A stretch of 64,000 bases of DNA from Macquaria australasica (GCA_005408345.1 SEMN01000015.1:2330001-2394000); one strand, 5' to 3'. Counted from the first letter of the stretch, positions 1 through 13,436 are shown. Numbers and translations: made by a program. The notes: generated by a model not told the origin, from the sequence alone.

Positions 1-1233
1 GTGATGAGACAAGGATGTGAGGATGTGAGCGTGCGAATGTGTTTGTATGTGCTTACACGTGTAACAATCAATGCTTAAATACACACATAAACTAAAATCA
101 GGTGCATTTAATACATTTAAACAGTATTATTAGTTTAAGGCTCGACTCCTTTTGTTTTTCTGTGTGTGTGCCTGTGCGTGCATGCCTGCATGTGTGTCAC
201 TCTTCAAACAACACTGCAATCATCATCTCTTATCAACGGTCATGTTGAGGATTACAGCTTTCATCCCTAATCCTACATTAAGGACACATTCTCATGATGG
301 CCATGACATCACCAAGGCCAGTCAACCACAGAGAGGGCACAGGCACAGGAAGCCAAACACCACAGGAGAGGATTAATGAATATAGGAGACAGAGTAGATG
401 ATGAAAAAGAAAGAGGGCGCGACAAAGAAGACGAAAATAGAAACAAAATCAAACAGCACATTTCTGTAGCGTGTGAGACAACCTCTGTTTCTGTGAGTAT
501 TTGTGTTTCAAGATAATCTGCCACTGCTTCAGTTTCTCAGTTTCTCTGACAATGATCCTTCTCAATCAGCCCTACTAGGACCTCCAATCCACCCAACACC
601 CACAAGCATGTGCACACATACACAAGAACAAAGACAGTTAAACACCACGCTGCACTAACTGAACCCTGATAATCTGCACATGTGCACTGCTCTAAGCCAC
701 TGATGAACACATGCAGAGCTACAGCAAACACTGAGGAATGTATTTGTATTTTGCACATCTGTTATTTATGCAGATTTGTACTATAAAATAATGTAACTTA
801 CCTGCACTGGCACATCCTTTGTGACAGTCACAAGTTGGTGATACATACTTAACCCACTATTTTAATTATTATTACATCCTTTGTTGTGACCTTTTGGTTG
901 TGCCAGTTTGTCAGTACTCCCAACTACAGCTACCAACCATACTACTCACAGTGCAACCCTGACTGAATTGTTCACCTTTGAATGTAAAATAACCTCTTGC
1001 CTTAGCTAACACTGGCATAGAGCTTATTTCCTGCATGTGAAGATCTGTTACATTTTGACCTACTAGTGTGCCAGTACTTTATTGTTCAACTGTCTTGAAA
1101 TGAATCGAGTAAAATTCCTTGAACAATCACCATATTTTGAAAACTGAAAGCGATCTCAGATTATGCAGTAAGTAGATCTTGAGTCATAATATTATTACTG
1201 TTAGAGTGTGTTTATACACAGTTTGTTTGATAC
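1..1233 (-). other. Intron sequence downstream of the last visible exon
   Basis: No exon is recognised here. The conserved C-terminal FAM172A exon (expected to resemble DRHELTSWKSF and to end near HEEL) was looked for on the minus strand and not found. The sequence is ordinary, slightly A/T-rich intron with short interrupted GT/TG runs near 28-62 and 160-192. Confidence 0.7.
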
Positions 1234-1318
1234 CTGCAGAGACTCTGGGGCAGTCTGGCAGCATGGGATCCAGTGGTGTGTCCAGGGGCTCTGGACTCGA
1301 TACCCAGTTACAACAGTG
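1234..1318 (-). CDS. fam172a: FAM172A/ARB2A internal exon (HCCNWVSS to PRVSAG)
   Basis: This coding exon has 85 bases, 28 codons plus one base, entering in phase 0 and leaving in phase 1. It encodes HCCNWVSSPEPLDTPLDPML then PDCPRVSA, with the last G starting a glycine codon. CCNWVSSxEPLDT and MLPDCPRVSAG are strongly conserved C-terminal segments of FAM172A. The acceptor is a good pyrimidine tract ending CTCTCTCCACAG, and the donor is GTATCA. The reading frame continues past the donor for about 50 bases, but that tail (IKQTVYKHTL) is not family sequence. The remaining C-terminal exon, which in human carries the basic tail and a terminal HEEL-like ER-retention signal, is not seen in 1-1233 and should lie outside the window. 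Confidence 0.95.
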
Positions 1319-1620
1319 CTGTGGAGAGAGGGAAAAAAAGAGATTGACAATTGAAAACTCTGAGGACAGATTTCTTGCATAGCTATATGTTGCTTCTACA
1401 AAAGATGTAAATGACTTCCACTGACTAATTATGGCATGTGGTTTGTGTATGGGAAATGAATACGTGGCAACCAGCATTCTCCACTATTACTCCCACAAAG
1501 ATGGAAATATAATAAGGGAAGGGATTTGATGTAAAAATGTGTTTCGTTTATCTTAGTATTGTTTCTTTTTTACTTTATGGAAATATAGCATGTTTAATTG
1601 AAATTGAAAGAGATATTAGA

Positions 1621-1804
1621 TAGCAAAAAGCAAAAAAAGAAACGTGGAGGAAGAAAGGGAGAAGGGATCGCAAATGGGGGGGCAAGGGAGACAAAGAAAT
1701 GGGGGACAGGTGCGGAGGACAAGGGGAGAGAGTAAGCGAGAAAGAGGTGTGCGTATGGCTGAGCAAGGTGGGGGGAGAGAAAGAAAGAGAGACAGGAACA
1801 AGCA
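1621..1804. repeat. Purine-rich low-complexity tract
   Basis: The plus strand is almost all A/G over about 180 bases. In the fam172a pre-mRNA it is a pyrimidine-rich stretch. The serine/leucine/proline-rich open frames here are artefacts of this. Confidence 0.7.
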
Positions 1805-2468
1805 ATTAAAAGCTCTGTGACATGCTGCTCAGACAGCTTGGCGTTTGTTTGTGGTGGAGAGCTGAGGCCTTCTACCACGGTAGATCAGTGGGTGCCCTGG
1901 GGGAGGGTGTCTGCCCAGCTTGCTGACCCATAACCCCCTGCAAACACCCCTAGTCCTTTCAACCCCCCTGTGGTTGACAACTCTACTGTCAGAAAGAGGA
2001 GAAGACTTCTTTATCCGGTTTTTGCTGTCTTCATTTTCCTGTCTGTGTGGCGCTCCCTAGGTTATTTCAAACATATTAGGGTTAAACCTAATGTACAATT
2101 AATGAAATGTATCAATGCCATACTACAAAACAACTTACTTTTCCCATGCTTTGAGTTTTCATTCTCTGGGTCGGCAGATGACAACATATCAAAGAGTGTT
2201 TTCCCTTTTGACCATGCAATGTGGATTGGTATGCTGTTGCTTGTAAGGTTAGTACAAAAACAAGGGAAAAGGGAGAGAGGGACAGAGGGAGTCTGAGAAG
2301 GAATGCTTGGAGAAGACGTTCCCTAGATAAGATAAAAGTTCAATAGAAGAAAGAGAAAATGTAAAGAGATTAGAATGTGCAGCTGGCGTCCTTCTGAATC
2401 ACTGCTTATCTGCCCTTGTTTACTTTCACCCTGGCCCCCTGACAGTCATTACAGTGTTGTGCATGTTT

Positions 2469-2509
2469 GTGTGCGCGCGTGTGTGTGTGTGTGTGGGGGG
2501 GGTGTGTGT
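2469..2509. repeat. (GT)n with GC and poly-G interruptions
   Basis: GTGCGCGCGTGTGT run, then eight G, then GTGTGT. Confidence 0.85.
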
Positions 2510-5500
2510 CAGTGACTGCATTGCAGGGGGTCTCCCATGAAGATGTGTAACGTTGTGAACCCTTCTGACTAAAATACACACACACAAACGCACGTGTGCT
2601 TTTGCATTTTTGCCCTCAACAACCCTGACTCCCAAGGCCCTGAAAGAGTAGGGACTGGATAGCAAACCTATGAAACTTTCAACCCCTCCAAAACACACAC
2701 ACACACACTACATACAGGCAGAAAAATCCAGGGTCACATCACACTTCTACTCAGCTATCATCCCCAAAGTATACCCCTCCACACAAACACACACCCTACT
2801 CCCAGATATGGTGATGTTTTTCTGTATGAAGGTACACAGGGACACTGGATATACTTGATGCCTAATTGAGCTGCTCTTGGCTGTCTCTTTTTGTCTACAT
2901 ACGTTTCTGCAGCTTTGTCAAAGCAAACGTCTTCTGTTACTGTCTGTTTGACATGTACTTCATCTTTTTTTGTCCCACAATGATTTATTTACTGTAAGAG
3001 AAATATAGAAACTCAGTGCAAGAGAAAATCATGATGAAACATCTGGCCCATGTACGCAAATCCTTAGCAAATATCAACAAGTAAGTCGTAGTAATATCAA
3101 CAAGTATGTAAACAAAATTCAGTTGGCAAATGTGTACAAAAACGTCAGTTATTAAAATAAAGTTTGGCTGATGTGTGATCCATTCCTATCCAATCAAAAA
3201 AAATAAAAATAAATAATAAAAATCAACTGAATCCGCCTCCTAAATAGTAGAAAAGCCTTTTCACTCTCTTCTTCTATATTTGATTTCTTCAGCCCTGTCA
3301 ATCAAAAGTCCCAGCAGTCGGAAGGGGTATAGCATAAGAGGAGCCAAAGAGGTTGAAGAAAGATCGGCAGAGTGATGAGGGGGAATGCAGGGGAGGAGGA
3401 TGGGGGGTTTAGTGTTGGGGAAAGATGACAAGTCATCTTGGTAAACAGTGGCATATTGTGTATTTTTAGATCCTTTGCTTTGCCCTAGATGTGCTCTCCT
3501 CTGAGCCTGGGCTTGAGGGCAGAGTGTTGTAGAGCGGCACAGAAGCTGTGGGGCTCCTTGACTGCTACATCAAGTGTCTCATTGTATCTCCTTTAATTCA
3601 TTCAGTCTGTCTCAAGGAAGATGTCAGCTGGGCTGTGGAGCAGTGGGCTGAAGGCGGCTGGATGGAAGGAGGGGAGTCTTTCAAAGGGCCCTCCCCCCTC
3701 CCCCTTCACCTCCACCCATCACCACCAATGGAGGCAGGGAGGCCGGGGTTTGAATAGATTTGTCAAGGCAACAACACACATGTGCACACAAACTCTTGAA
3801 TAAATGCACACACACACACACACATAGCACACAGCCCCAGTGCTGTGGGAGACCGCAGGCATAACAGCAGTCACATAAAGGCAAGGCCTGCTGGCTGGGA
3901 TTAGAGAAGGGCGACGTGACAAAAGGATGGCACATCACATCGGCTGCCTCTGACGCATAGCATCATCACTTCAAGCAACTCGTCCACCGATCAATGGCGC
4001 CATTGAACTAAAGGCAGACAGAGAAACAAACATGTAAACAGATTTGAGTCTGCCCCCACCTCTGCTGCTCCGTGCTTGTGTGTCTCTGTGTGTGTTTGGA
4101 TTTGTGCTGGATATGCACACATGAACCCATGCGCACACACAGCAAGACACACTGTTGCATAGAGCATTTTGTTTCACTTAAATCTCATCACCAACATTAT
4201 GCAGAAACAAAGTTCTAGCTAGAAGATCCTTTAAAGTGGTGAGTTCGAGGCTAATGCTAAGTGCAAAAGCTAACCATTAAGCTAACAGTGTGCTCTGAGG
4301 CTGTAAATGACAAGCAGGTTTCAGCTCTACTCCTCTACCTCTGAGAGATGCTTTTAAGGCCTTCTTTTTTATGTGTATGTGCGTGTTTGTGTGTGTGTGT
4401 GTGATCCACCACCTGCTGCCTTCTGCAAGTCAGAGTGGAGGACAGCCTGCTTCTCTCACATAAACAACAAGCACACATGCACGCACACACTCAGAGAGTA
4501 ATGGACACAAAACACTGCACTCAGCTGATGGCAGGGTGATCTAATGGAGCCTTCATGAGGACCAAATAGGTCTCTCATAGGTGTCCATATCCACTACACA
4601 GTAAGTGCGACAGGAATACACATACAGCACCTTTAAAAGGGGATGCATACTCCCTACCTTTCAAAACCTGCATTAAAATAACTCAGGTTTGGCCAGAATT
4701 CATTAACAGACTTTTATTATCACAATGCACAAACTGAGTATAAAACAACTTGATAAAGAAGATGATTGAATAATAAGTTAAAAAAAAGATCTTGTTGATT
4801 TTTCTAGGAAACCGTTGTATAGATCTGAATGCAAATATTAAACAAAATATGTGTAGTATGTATATTTGCAATCACGTACAATTGGCTCCATTCAATCGTG
4901 AAACAGTATCTCCACCTCTTCTTTCCGAAAGCACACAGGACTGAGTCCCATGATAGAAACTCTGGGCTAAGTGTACAAAAGTCTCCTAAACCATAACACA
5001 CATGACAGCCTGCAACCTAACTTCTCAGAAAGTAGTCCTGAGTATCAATTCTTGCACACTCTCTCTGTGTCTGTCTCTCTCCCACCTCTTCCAGTTGCTG
5101 TATAATCTCTATGGATTAGGATGGTTTATTCATGACCATAGTGTACTCTCAATGTGTGTATGTCTGTGTGTGTGTTTGTGTGTGTGTGCGCTCTGGGCAG
5201 GCCACTAGAGTGTGACAGCAGGCCAGCACAGTGACAGGAGACACCTTGGAGACTGTGACAGGCTGCCAGCTGTACACCATCATTCGCATTTCTCTCTCTC
5301 ACTCACTTCTCCTCACTATGCTACTCATCTATCTCCACGTACATCTCTTCATCTCCTCTCCTCCATCTGTATTCACTCCATTCATATCCTACCTGTCTTT
5401 TTGTTTTTCTTTTCCACAGCTCTACCCTGTGCTTTCTCGGTGGCAGTCAACGGGATTTAAATAATTGAACGTTTCTCATACTTTATTTCTTTGCCTATTT

Positions 5501-5924
5501 CTTTTTCTGTCTCAGTCAATGAATGAGTCTTTCTAACTCTGCCTTTTGCTTATTCCCTCCCTTGTTTGTTTTCTCTCCCCTTCACTCTGTATTTTGTCTC
5601 CTGGCAGTGACGTCAGTTGCCCCTCGTCTGACCCATTTGGTCTATATAACCTGGCCCAGCAGGCGCTGATCTCTAAATCCCATCTCCTCTCTTTTACTGT
5701 CCTCTTCTCATCGCTCCATCCCACCATCCAGTGACCTCTTGAACCCCGGAGGGAGGGAATTATCTCTGTCCGAGGAGAACAGAGCAGTGCACTGCTGGGG
5801 TGCGCCGACCTCACATGCACCCATTCGTACGGGCACCCATATTTATTCACCACCCAGGGCATTATCCAGGTTCACTGCTAGCTCCCCACTGTGATGCGCA
5901 GCACCTTCTGGACTGCCCTCTCTT

Positions 5925-5970
5925 TGTGTGTGTGTGTGTGTATGTGTGTGTGTATGTGTGTGTTTGTGTG
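5925..5970. repeat. (GT)n microsatellite, interrupted
   Basis: GT run with two TATG and one TTTG interruption. Confidence 0.9.
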
Positions 5971-8062
5971 AGTTGTGTGAGCGTGCAATGCAAGTGTTCA
6001 TTCAAGATCTAGCTGTGTATGGGTTATTGATATAGATGTCCTTTAAAAAGGAGCATTACTGTCTGGGTCTGTGAGGGCCTGTGCATGTATGTTTCGCACT
6101 ACACCAACAAGTGTATGTACTTGCAGATTGTGTGATCATTCAAAGCCAAACATCAGGAAACTGAGCCAAAAATAGAAACCCCTCGATCAGCCCAGAGCCA
6201 TGAGATTAGCATATTGGGTGGAACACAAAGGGACTCTGACCTTTTGGTGGAACGACTGCACATACGCAGCATTGGTTTCTAATGTAAATGACTGGGACAG
6301 ATTAGATTCTGGATTCACCTCAATCCTTATGCTGACCCGGGGCTTGTTAACTAGCACTGCCATCCATGCCCAGAAGCTAGTGATGTGATGAAATACTGAC
6401 TTTGAGTAACACATTGAAGGGATGAGTTTTGAAATATAAGACATCATTTTTGTTAGTTTTTCCCCCCTCAATATCAATCAGATGTTAACATATCCAAAAA
6501 TAACGCATATCTCACCACTTAGCACTGATCTACAGTATTTATCATTGATAGTTTTCCTCATCTGAGACTAAATTAAAAGAGATAATAAATGGTTAAAACC
6601 CTTTTGTGTTGAAATACTGTGAGTATCCATTTTTCTATCAGCGAGATGGCAAGAACAATAGGCATCAACACTGTGTGCTTTCCTGATAATTCAATTATCA
6701 AGTTAATTCAGGTTTCAGAAGATAAAACACATTTTTGTTGTTGTTAAATAAAATTGATGTAATGATTTACATAATGACTAACAGTCCCTGAGAAATACAT
6801 AAAGTATAAACATTGCTTTTGGAATAAGCAACAAGTAATGAGTACTCTTTTAGAATAGTAAGCCCAAAACTGTGTTGGTAAGGCAGAGAATTAAGAATTT
6901 AAGGAAAAGAGGCAAAAAAAAACCACACATAAGATCTATAAATGTACACATCTCCTGCAAATTAGCTTTTTTTGTTCTACTGCATCATTGAGAAGGGCAT
7001 AGCATAGCGTAGGTGTGCCACTGCTTCCCTCTTGAAAAATGTCCTTTAATTAGGGTGGCTCTTCTCTTAATTCAGCCAAAAAAGGACCTTGGGTTAATGA
7101 GTACGAGAGAGAGTAAATCCTTGCCTGTCCCCTTCCTCTGACTGGACAAAGAAGGTTATTTCAGATTTATTGTTCTGGGTAATCATCACAAATAGAAAAT
7201 CACTTAACATTCCAATTATGCTGTGTCCCGAACATCCCTTAGATGAATCAAAAATAGGAAATGCAAGACAAGGAGAAGGGGGCCAGTGCAACCTTGAATC
7301 CCCACCACTCAAACTAACATACATTCACAGACAAGTAACACACACTTGAGTACACAAACCAAACACACACGCGAAATGGGAGATGACAGAAATAGCAAAA
7401 ACAAAAGGCAAGGGATATAAAAGAGGATGTATTACAAATAAAGGTATGGTGTGTGTGTGTGCATGTGTGTGTGTGTTTGAGTGTGCATGACATTTGCATC
7501 TCTGGCTCTCAAGCAGCTCTGGTCTTGGATGGTCCTCATCTGTATGTGCATACTGAGTGAGCCCAGGTGCTGCGTGTGGCGCAGAGGTCACACCAGAAAG
7601 GGCAAGTGCTAAAATGAAACTAACACAAATGCACAAGTGCATGTGCATTCTATCTCACACACTTACCCACAAGCACACATAAACACGTGCATGCATGCAC
7701 ATATGCATGCCCGGCCGCATACACACGCACCATCGAGGGTTAACTGTCTTAGTTATTCATTGACATGCACCCAGGAAGAAAAAGTGGGGGATGATTTAAA
7801 AAAAAAGACAGAGCGGGAAAACATGCAAACAATGTTTCTCTATGACTTCTAAGGCTAGCTGTTGGTCAGGGGTACCTGTGTAGGTCAGCAGGGTTGTGCA
7901 GGGAGAAATTAGAGAAGAGCAAAACCTGAGAGACCTTAGCTCACCGCTGGGTGAATTTACATGATGAGATTGGAGCTCAGGAATGGACCCCTGTACAGTT
8001 TGCAGCGTCTTTGTTTGCCTTCAGTATGTGTTTGTGTATTTGAGTATGTGTGGTTATTTCAC

Positions 8063-8179
8063 CTGCTGCATCCAGTCCTGTGTGCCTTTGCTGGTCTCCT
8101 GTAGCCAGATGTTGTGAGCCGAGTCAGTTAGAGCCACAGCGCACACTCTGCTCTTCACCTGCATTTCCCTCTGATTCAT
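8063..8179 (-). CDS. fam172a: FAM172A/ARB2A internal exon (MNQRE to DWMQQ)
   Basis: This coding exon has 117 bases, 39 codons, phase 0 at both ends, and is too short to stand out as an open frame. On the minus strand it encodes MNQREMQVKSRVCAVALTDS followed by AHNIWLQETSKGTQDWMQQ. VxAVALTDSxHNxWxQE is the FAM172A segment that directly follows FVEL. The exon also has the same 39-codon length as the matching stretch of the human protein as I recall it. Splice sites: acceptor TTGGCAG before ATG, and donor GTGAAA after the final CAG. The donor is the weakest of the four, with no G at +5, but phase and homology fix it. The opening ATG is an internal codon, not a translation start. The Asp and His of TDSAHN are candidates for acid/base residues of the hydrolase-like fold, which is inference. 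It lies 25.4 kb downstream of the 33546-33665 exon in the transcript. Confidence 0.95.
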
Positions 8180-11100
8180 CTGCCAAACAAAGCAAATCCA
8201 ATTTGTGTTAGTCACCCTTGCAGCATGTTAATGACACAGTCACCTGTTTGTTTCAGGCAACATTTGAACGTATGCTGTAAGAGATATATCCTCTTTTGAA
8301 AAAAAAACAAAAAAAAAACAACTTTTTAATTGCATAGATGTGAATAATATTATTTTAATATGACATATCCATTGTGTCAGTAGATACTTGCCTAATAAAA
8401 AATTGATTCCCTGTCCAACATACATTTCCAGCCTACTCCTTAGACCATGATAGCACTGGCCCAGTGGACAGCTTTGTAGCTGGCAGACACAGATTCAACC
8501 TGGTGTATAGCATAATGTTATAAAGTGAAATATGAAAGAGCTGCTTCACCATAGCGTGTCCTTGTCACGTTCTGTGCAAATGTCCTTCCCTGTGCACGTT
8601 CAAATACCTCGGTCCCCATTCTTAATACCCTTTCCCTTCACATGTCGCAGAGAATGTGGCGTCCACAGACTCGTCTTCCTATTCCCCTCTGAATGTCAAC
8701 GCCAAGGAAAATGTCACACAAAGAACTTGTTACCGCACTACAATAGACTTCCCACACTGCTGGTCCCACCCCAAGGAGTACTGTAGCCAGGCCTTGGGAA
8801 CAAGCTGTTTCACTCTGCTTTGCTTTAAGATAAAATGGGAAGAAAAGAGAACAGGACTTGCAACAATAGGTTAACAATCACTTACTGTATACGTTTAGTG
8901 AAGCTGGGAAATAGACTGGTGGACTGAGGATGGGCACAGCACTGCAGGATAGCACTAAGTTTGGTGATTGCCTGGTCATCAACACATGGCGCTAAGGCCG
9001 TACAGACCAACATATTCACTACATTAAAGCTTCATCTTAAGTGTTATCTAGAAGAAGGAAAAACTTGGCAGTGCCCTTGACTACTGGATTTCTGTTTGGC
9101 TTGGGTGATGGTGTTTATGGCTTGGTGCCTGAGAATAAGACTAGCACTTCAGTGGGAGATCTAGGTAACGTTAAGGCTAAGGCAGGGATTGGAATATCAG
9201 GGCTTAGTTGGTGCTTGCATGTAAGAATAGGATAAATATTGGCCTATAAAAGCCCAAGTGTAATAAAACAAAATAGGGCTGAGGCTTGAGTACAGAGCTA
9301 TGGTTTGGGCGGGCATAGAGGGTTTAGGAAGGGGCTACAATATGAATCTGAGTCTAACACTCAGACTGGGGCAATCACCCGTCTTATACATATTCACAGA
9401 CAAGTAACACTGGTCGTCTACAGCCAGCCAGCTCTGGCTGTACATCAAAATGACGGTGGGCATTTGAATACACCCTCCCTTGCCCGGCCAAATTAAAGTG
9501 GGAGTGTATAGAGATAAATGGAATCTATTAAGGCACTAAGGACTCATACATCATACAGCTGATAAGGAGCGTCTTCACCAGGGTGGAGGATAGAGCAGAC
9601 TGAGAGGGGAGGTACAACTATAAGCATAAATAAAAGTGCACAACAGTGGCGATAGACAACAAAAGAAGACAGACACTGCACATGTATGCACAGACACATG
9701 CGCTCGCTCACCCCAAATCATACAATCACACACACACACACACTCTCCTCTCTGTACTCCACCCTCATCCACGCTTGGTTGAAAAGCTTTCCTCTGGCAG
9801 AACTGGGCCCGTGGGAGTAGCAAAGTCAACCTTTTAAAACTGGAAGTGTCAGTCAAGGTCCTGTTTTCTGGCGCTAGCCAAATGGGCCAGTCCCTGAGTA
9901 TAGGGGCTGCTAGCAGAGGCCAGGAAACAGGAGACAGTGGACTGACTGCCCATGGAAAATGCTAAGCACATGACTTCAAACCAGTCAAAAACATTGCCCA
10001 AGTCCGGGCAGAAAACTTTTTTCCACTTTCCAAGTGGATAAATAAGTCTCTACTTGCTCCTATTGTATGCCCCTTAACAACATGTTTTATTTTTGATGGA
10101 AAATGTACTTTACATGGCTACGGTTCACTGGATATCACTGGTATATTACAACTGTAACTGAGCTATAATAAATTTGGTAACTGGTGCCAAAGTAAAGTGT
10201 ATTTGCCAATCTGTCATTAATGACAGGTCTTTTTCTAAAATCATTTTGGCATGCCACTTTTAACACAAAGTACTTTAGCGATAACAAAGGATATTCAGAT
10301 AGATTGAATCATGAGATAGAACAAGAATACTAATAAAAATGACCAGAGGAAGAGTGTGTGCATGCATGCCTGCATGTATGTGGGTACATGTATGGATGTA
10401 TGCATATGTGGGTAGGAATGAATGTGAGCAGATATGAGAGCACTGTTCAACAGAGGGGCAGTTTGGTGGAGAAACAAGTAAATGACAGACAGCGGTTAGA
10501 CAAAGATAAAGGTATGTACAAAGAAAAAGGCACAGCTGGTAACGTGGGAGTGAAGCTGGGTTGTAGATGGTGCTGGATGAACACGTCTGGAACTTAAATA
10601 CTGGACTTAAGTATTTAGACAGTGCATGATTAATCTTGTGTAGACAGACTGTCTCATCATGCAGACAGATTTTTTAATTTTTTAAATGGGATAACGAGAC
10701 CTCTCAGCCATTCAAATCGATTAGATTCAGTACCTCTGTATGCTTCTTGGTAGGTAAAAACAAGTTGTCTTTTGCAAAATTTTATAGGTTTGAAATACAA
10801 AGAAAAACTTCTTTGTCTCTGCTCTTCTCTAACCAACCTTTTGTTTCTCTGTGATTTGCTATTCAAAGATACTCACACAGTGCTGTATATTTGCTGAAAT
10901 AAAGAGGGAAAATAAATCAAGAACTCTCACCAAACAAAGTCTGTTTTCCTGATGATGCCTCAACCGAAGATTAAAGACCAAAGAACTCCATCTCCCAACA
11001 CTGGCTATATCAATCACTCGTTCTGACAGCTCTCATTGCCGCAATCCCTACACACATATGGTTGGCTGTGGTAACAGTTGGGGTAATAGGTTGACAAATA

Positions 11101-11812
11101 ATGACTCCAGGAGAGGGAGCTGTATGCAGTGTGGCCCTAAACCACAATGATTTTGACACCACTGGGTCCCATGTTTTACAAGCCACAATGACAACTGTGG
11201 TTAGCTGCATTTTGAAAGCAGAATCTAAGCATGTCTGTGTCTTCTGCTAGGTGGGCGATACTCAAGGTTAACTTACAAACCAGTTAGAACCATAAAGCCA
11301 CATGCTCCCAAGTGGGTAGCGATGTACGCTGTCTTATCATATGACTCATCATGTTATAATTTTTACACCATGTTAGCCTGTGAGTTAGTGTTAGCCATCT
11401 TTATCCAGAATGTTAAATGTGCTAATCCACTATGTAACCGCAGACTGCAGCTTTAACAAGGAAACAGGCCAGCTGTTGTGATCAGTCTTGTATCGGACAG
11501 GGAAAAAGGAAGAGAAACATGTGGAAATACTTGTTGAGCTAAAACCAACACACAGATGTTGAGACATTTGCCGCCTCTCTGCTGGCCTTTCCTTTAACGC
11601 TAAAGCAGCTGGATATGCAGAGTAAAGTTTGGGTGGGGGTTGGACATGGGGCTAGCGTGTAAAAAATGTAAGAAAGGGAAGAAGAAAGGCAGACGGTTAT
11701 TGAGAAAGCGGAATGGATATCAAAAGTAGTATGCTAGGAGGAAAAAAGGAAGGAATGAGGAAAAAAAGGAAGACAGATGAGAGACACACAGGCAGATGTG
11801 CTCAACAAAGAA

Positions 11813-12050
11813 TATTTATGAATTTTATTGATCCCCATGAGGGAAATTCTCTTTTCCCTTGGCCCATTTCACAGAGAGATCAGACCACAGGGTCAGCTTC
11901 AGAGCAGCGTCCCTGAAGCAAGTGGGCGTTCGCTGTCTTTAGAACATAAGCAGAAGCTTAAGCTTAAGTGGAAACAATGCGTCCAATCACAGGAGTCAGA
12001 ACCGCAGTCCTCAGCTTGAAGCACTGCCTCTTTACTCACTAGAGCACCTT
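11813..12050 (+). mobile_element. Probable degraded retroposon 3' tail
   Basis: It begins with TTTATTGATCCCCATGAGGG followed by AAATTCT, a signature I associate with the ends of abundant teleost non-LTR retroposons. It ends with a stretch resembling the 'GAACCGCAGTCCTCAGC ... CACTGCCTCTTTACTCACTAGAGC' tail common in such repeats. No reverse transcriptase frame is present. Strand and exact ends are uncertain, and the family is not assigned. Confidence 0.45.
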
Positions 12051-12814
12051 GATGAAACGTGTATCACCAGTCTGATGTACTTCATTTAACTTTGGCATTA
12101 TTATAGGCTTATAAATCTAATTCAGTTAAGTTATCAAGGCCATTTTGACATCATAATTTAGTGTGCCACAAAAAAAAAGGTCTAAAAAAAATTTCTTAAC
12201 CCATTTCTGTGACAAGCTGTTTTTAAACACACTCCTTCACTGTGATTTGGATTTCATTTCACCGCAACTATACGTTTACATTCCTCTGAACCATGATAAC
12301 AAAGCTGATGACGCACACTTGAGTTCACCCCCACCCATACATTCAAACTCTGGATGAACTATGAAATCCTTCTCCCTCTTTTTCCTCTTTTCTTTTTCTT
12401 CCTCATAAACCACTTCTTTTCTGATTTCTCTGCAGAGGGCCTGGTTGCTATAGAGACCCACAAACAACACAGATTTCTGACCCCCTGGTTGGCACAATTC
12501 TACTAAATCCAGCTTTTCACAAGCTCTATGCAGCCAACCCCCACACATTTGGAGCCACTCAAACACACACACACGCAGACTCGCATACAGACTTTTCTCT
12601 AACCCCTGTATCTTGTACCTGACCTCTCACATGGCCCTCAGCAAAGTACAGTGTTTAGCGCTTTAAGCTGCTTCCTGCTACAAAGCCAGCTAATTGCTAG
12701 ACTTTTTGTTGTGCATAATCTTATTTTCACCACTGACGTAGAATGTGATATGCTATGGGTGCGTGTATATGCAAGTGTGGGGTGTGTGTGTGTGTATGAA
12801 GGGAGGAAGGGGAG

Positions 12815-13078
12815 CATATTAATCATGTTTATTTATCTGGACGAGGAGTTGAAATAAGCGACGAGACATCATTTAACAGCATGCTAAGCTAATCTCTGGT
12901 CGAGATAAATACTTCATTTCTCTCCTCTCCCCGTGACGCTCCCTTGCTCGCGACTGCTCCGCTCACGCTACATCTAAACACCGGCAATAATAAAGACAAT
13001 TATTTAGGCCTTTGATAATTATGTGTCAAAGCCAGCGAAAGCCACTAGATAATTGGGCGAAAACTGAATGGTAATCCA
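12815..13078. promoter_or_regulatory. Candidate conserved noncoding element
   Basis: A complex, non-repetitive stretch with many A/T homeobox-like cores (ATTAATCATG, GATAATTATG, AGATAATTGG) sits between a GT run and a long purine tract. It is called only from composition and motif density; no alignment was possible. Confidence 0.3.
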
Positions 13079-13080
13079 CA

Positions 13081-13393
13081 ATGGAGATCCCCGTGGGGAG
13101 ACAGGCAGACTTATCCCTAGAAAGAATGCAGAGCGAGAGAAAAGAGAGAAACAGGCAAAGACAGAAGGATGAGAGCTCTTTAAGGGGCCTTGCTCACTGT
13201 CAGATAGTCAATGTGAAAAGCCACAATTATACACAGAGAGAGAGTGCGAATAGAGAGCTGCAAACAAGAGAAGGGAAAACAAGGCATAGAGAGAGAAAGA
13301 CAGAAAATGAGTGAGAATGAAGAAGAGGACGAAATGCAGAGTGTTAGTGGGAGTGAGCAAAGACTGAGCAGAGGCCAAGGGGAAGGAGGAAAA

Positions 13394-13428
<35 letters not shown>

Positions 13429-13436
13429 AGCGCCCC
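13081..13436. repeat. Purine-rich tract with GA microsatellite
   Basis: A/G-rich on the plus strand, with an uninterrupted GA run near 13406-13428 inside a longer imperfect run from 13394. Confidence 0.75.

Larger units (their letters stand above)
1319..8062 (-). other. Intron, 6.7 kb, microsatellite-rich
   Basis: Holds no supported gene besides the flanking exons. Contents in order: a plus-strand purine tract at 1621-1804; a GT run at 2469-2509; short CA/GT runs near 3807-3825, 4381-4402 and 5157-5190; a long interrupted GT run at 5925-5970; an A/T-rich complex stretch at about 6480-7080; CA/GT-rich sequence at 7320-7480 and 7620-7735. A 14 bp perfect palindrome made of TGCA/CATG steps lies at 7687-7700. 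Confidence 0.75.

Noticed and set aside
1390..1425. Minus-strand frame reading ISQWKSFTSF, resembling the TSWKSFPSIF segment of the FAM172A C-terminus
   Set aside because: It lies upstream of the CCNWVSS exon in transcript order, whereas the family segment must follow it. The preceding residues do not match DRHELT. Treated as chance similarity.
8440..8520. Stretch with CAGATTCAACCTGG, slightly like a tRNA B-box
   Set aside because: No A-box at the right distance and no cloverleaf; not a tRNA or clear tRNA-derived SINE.
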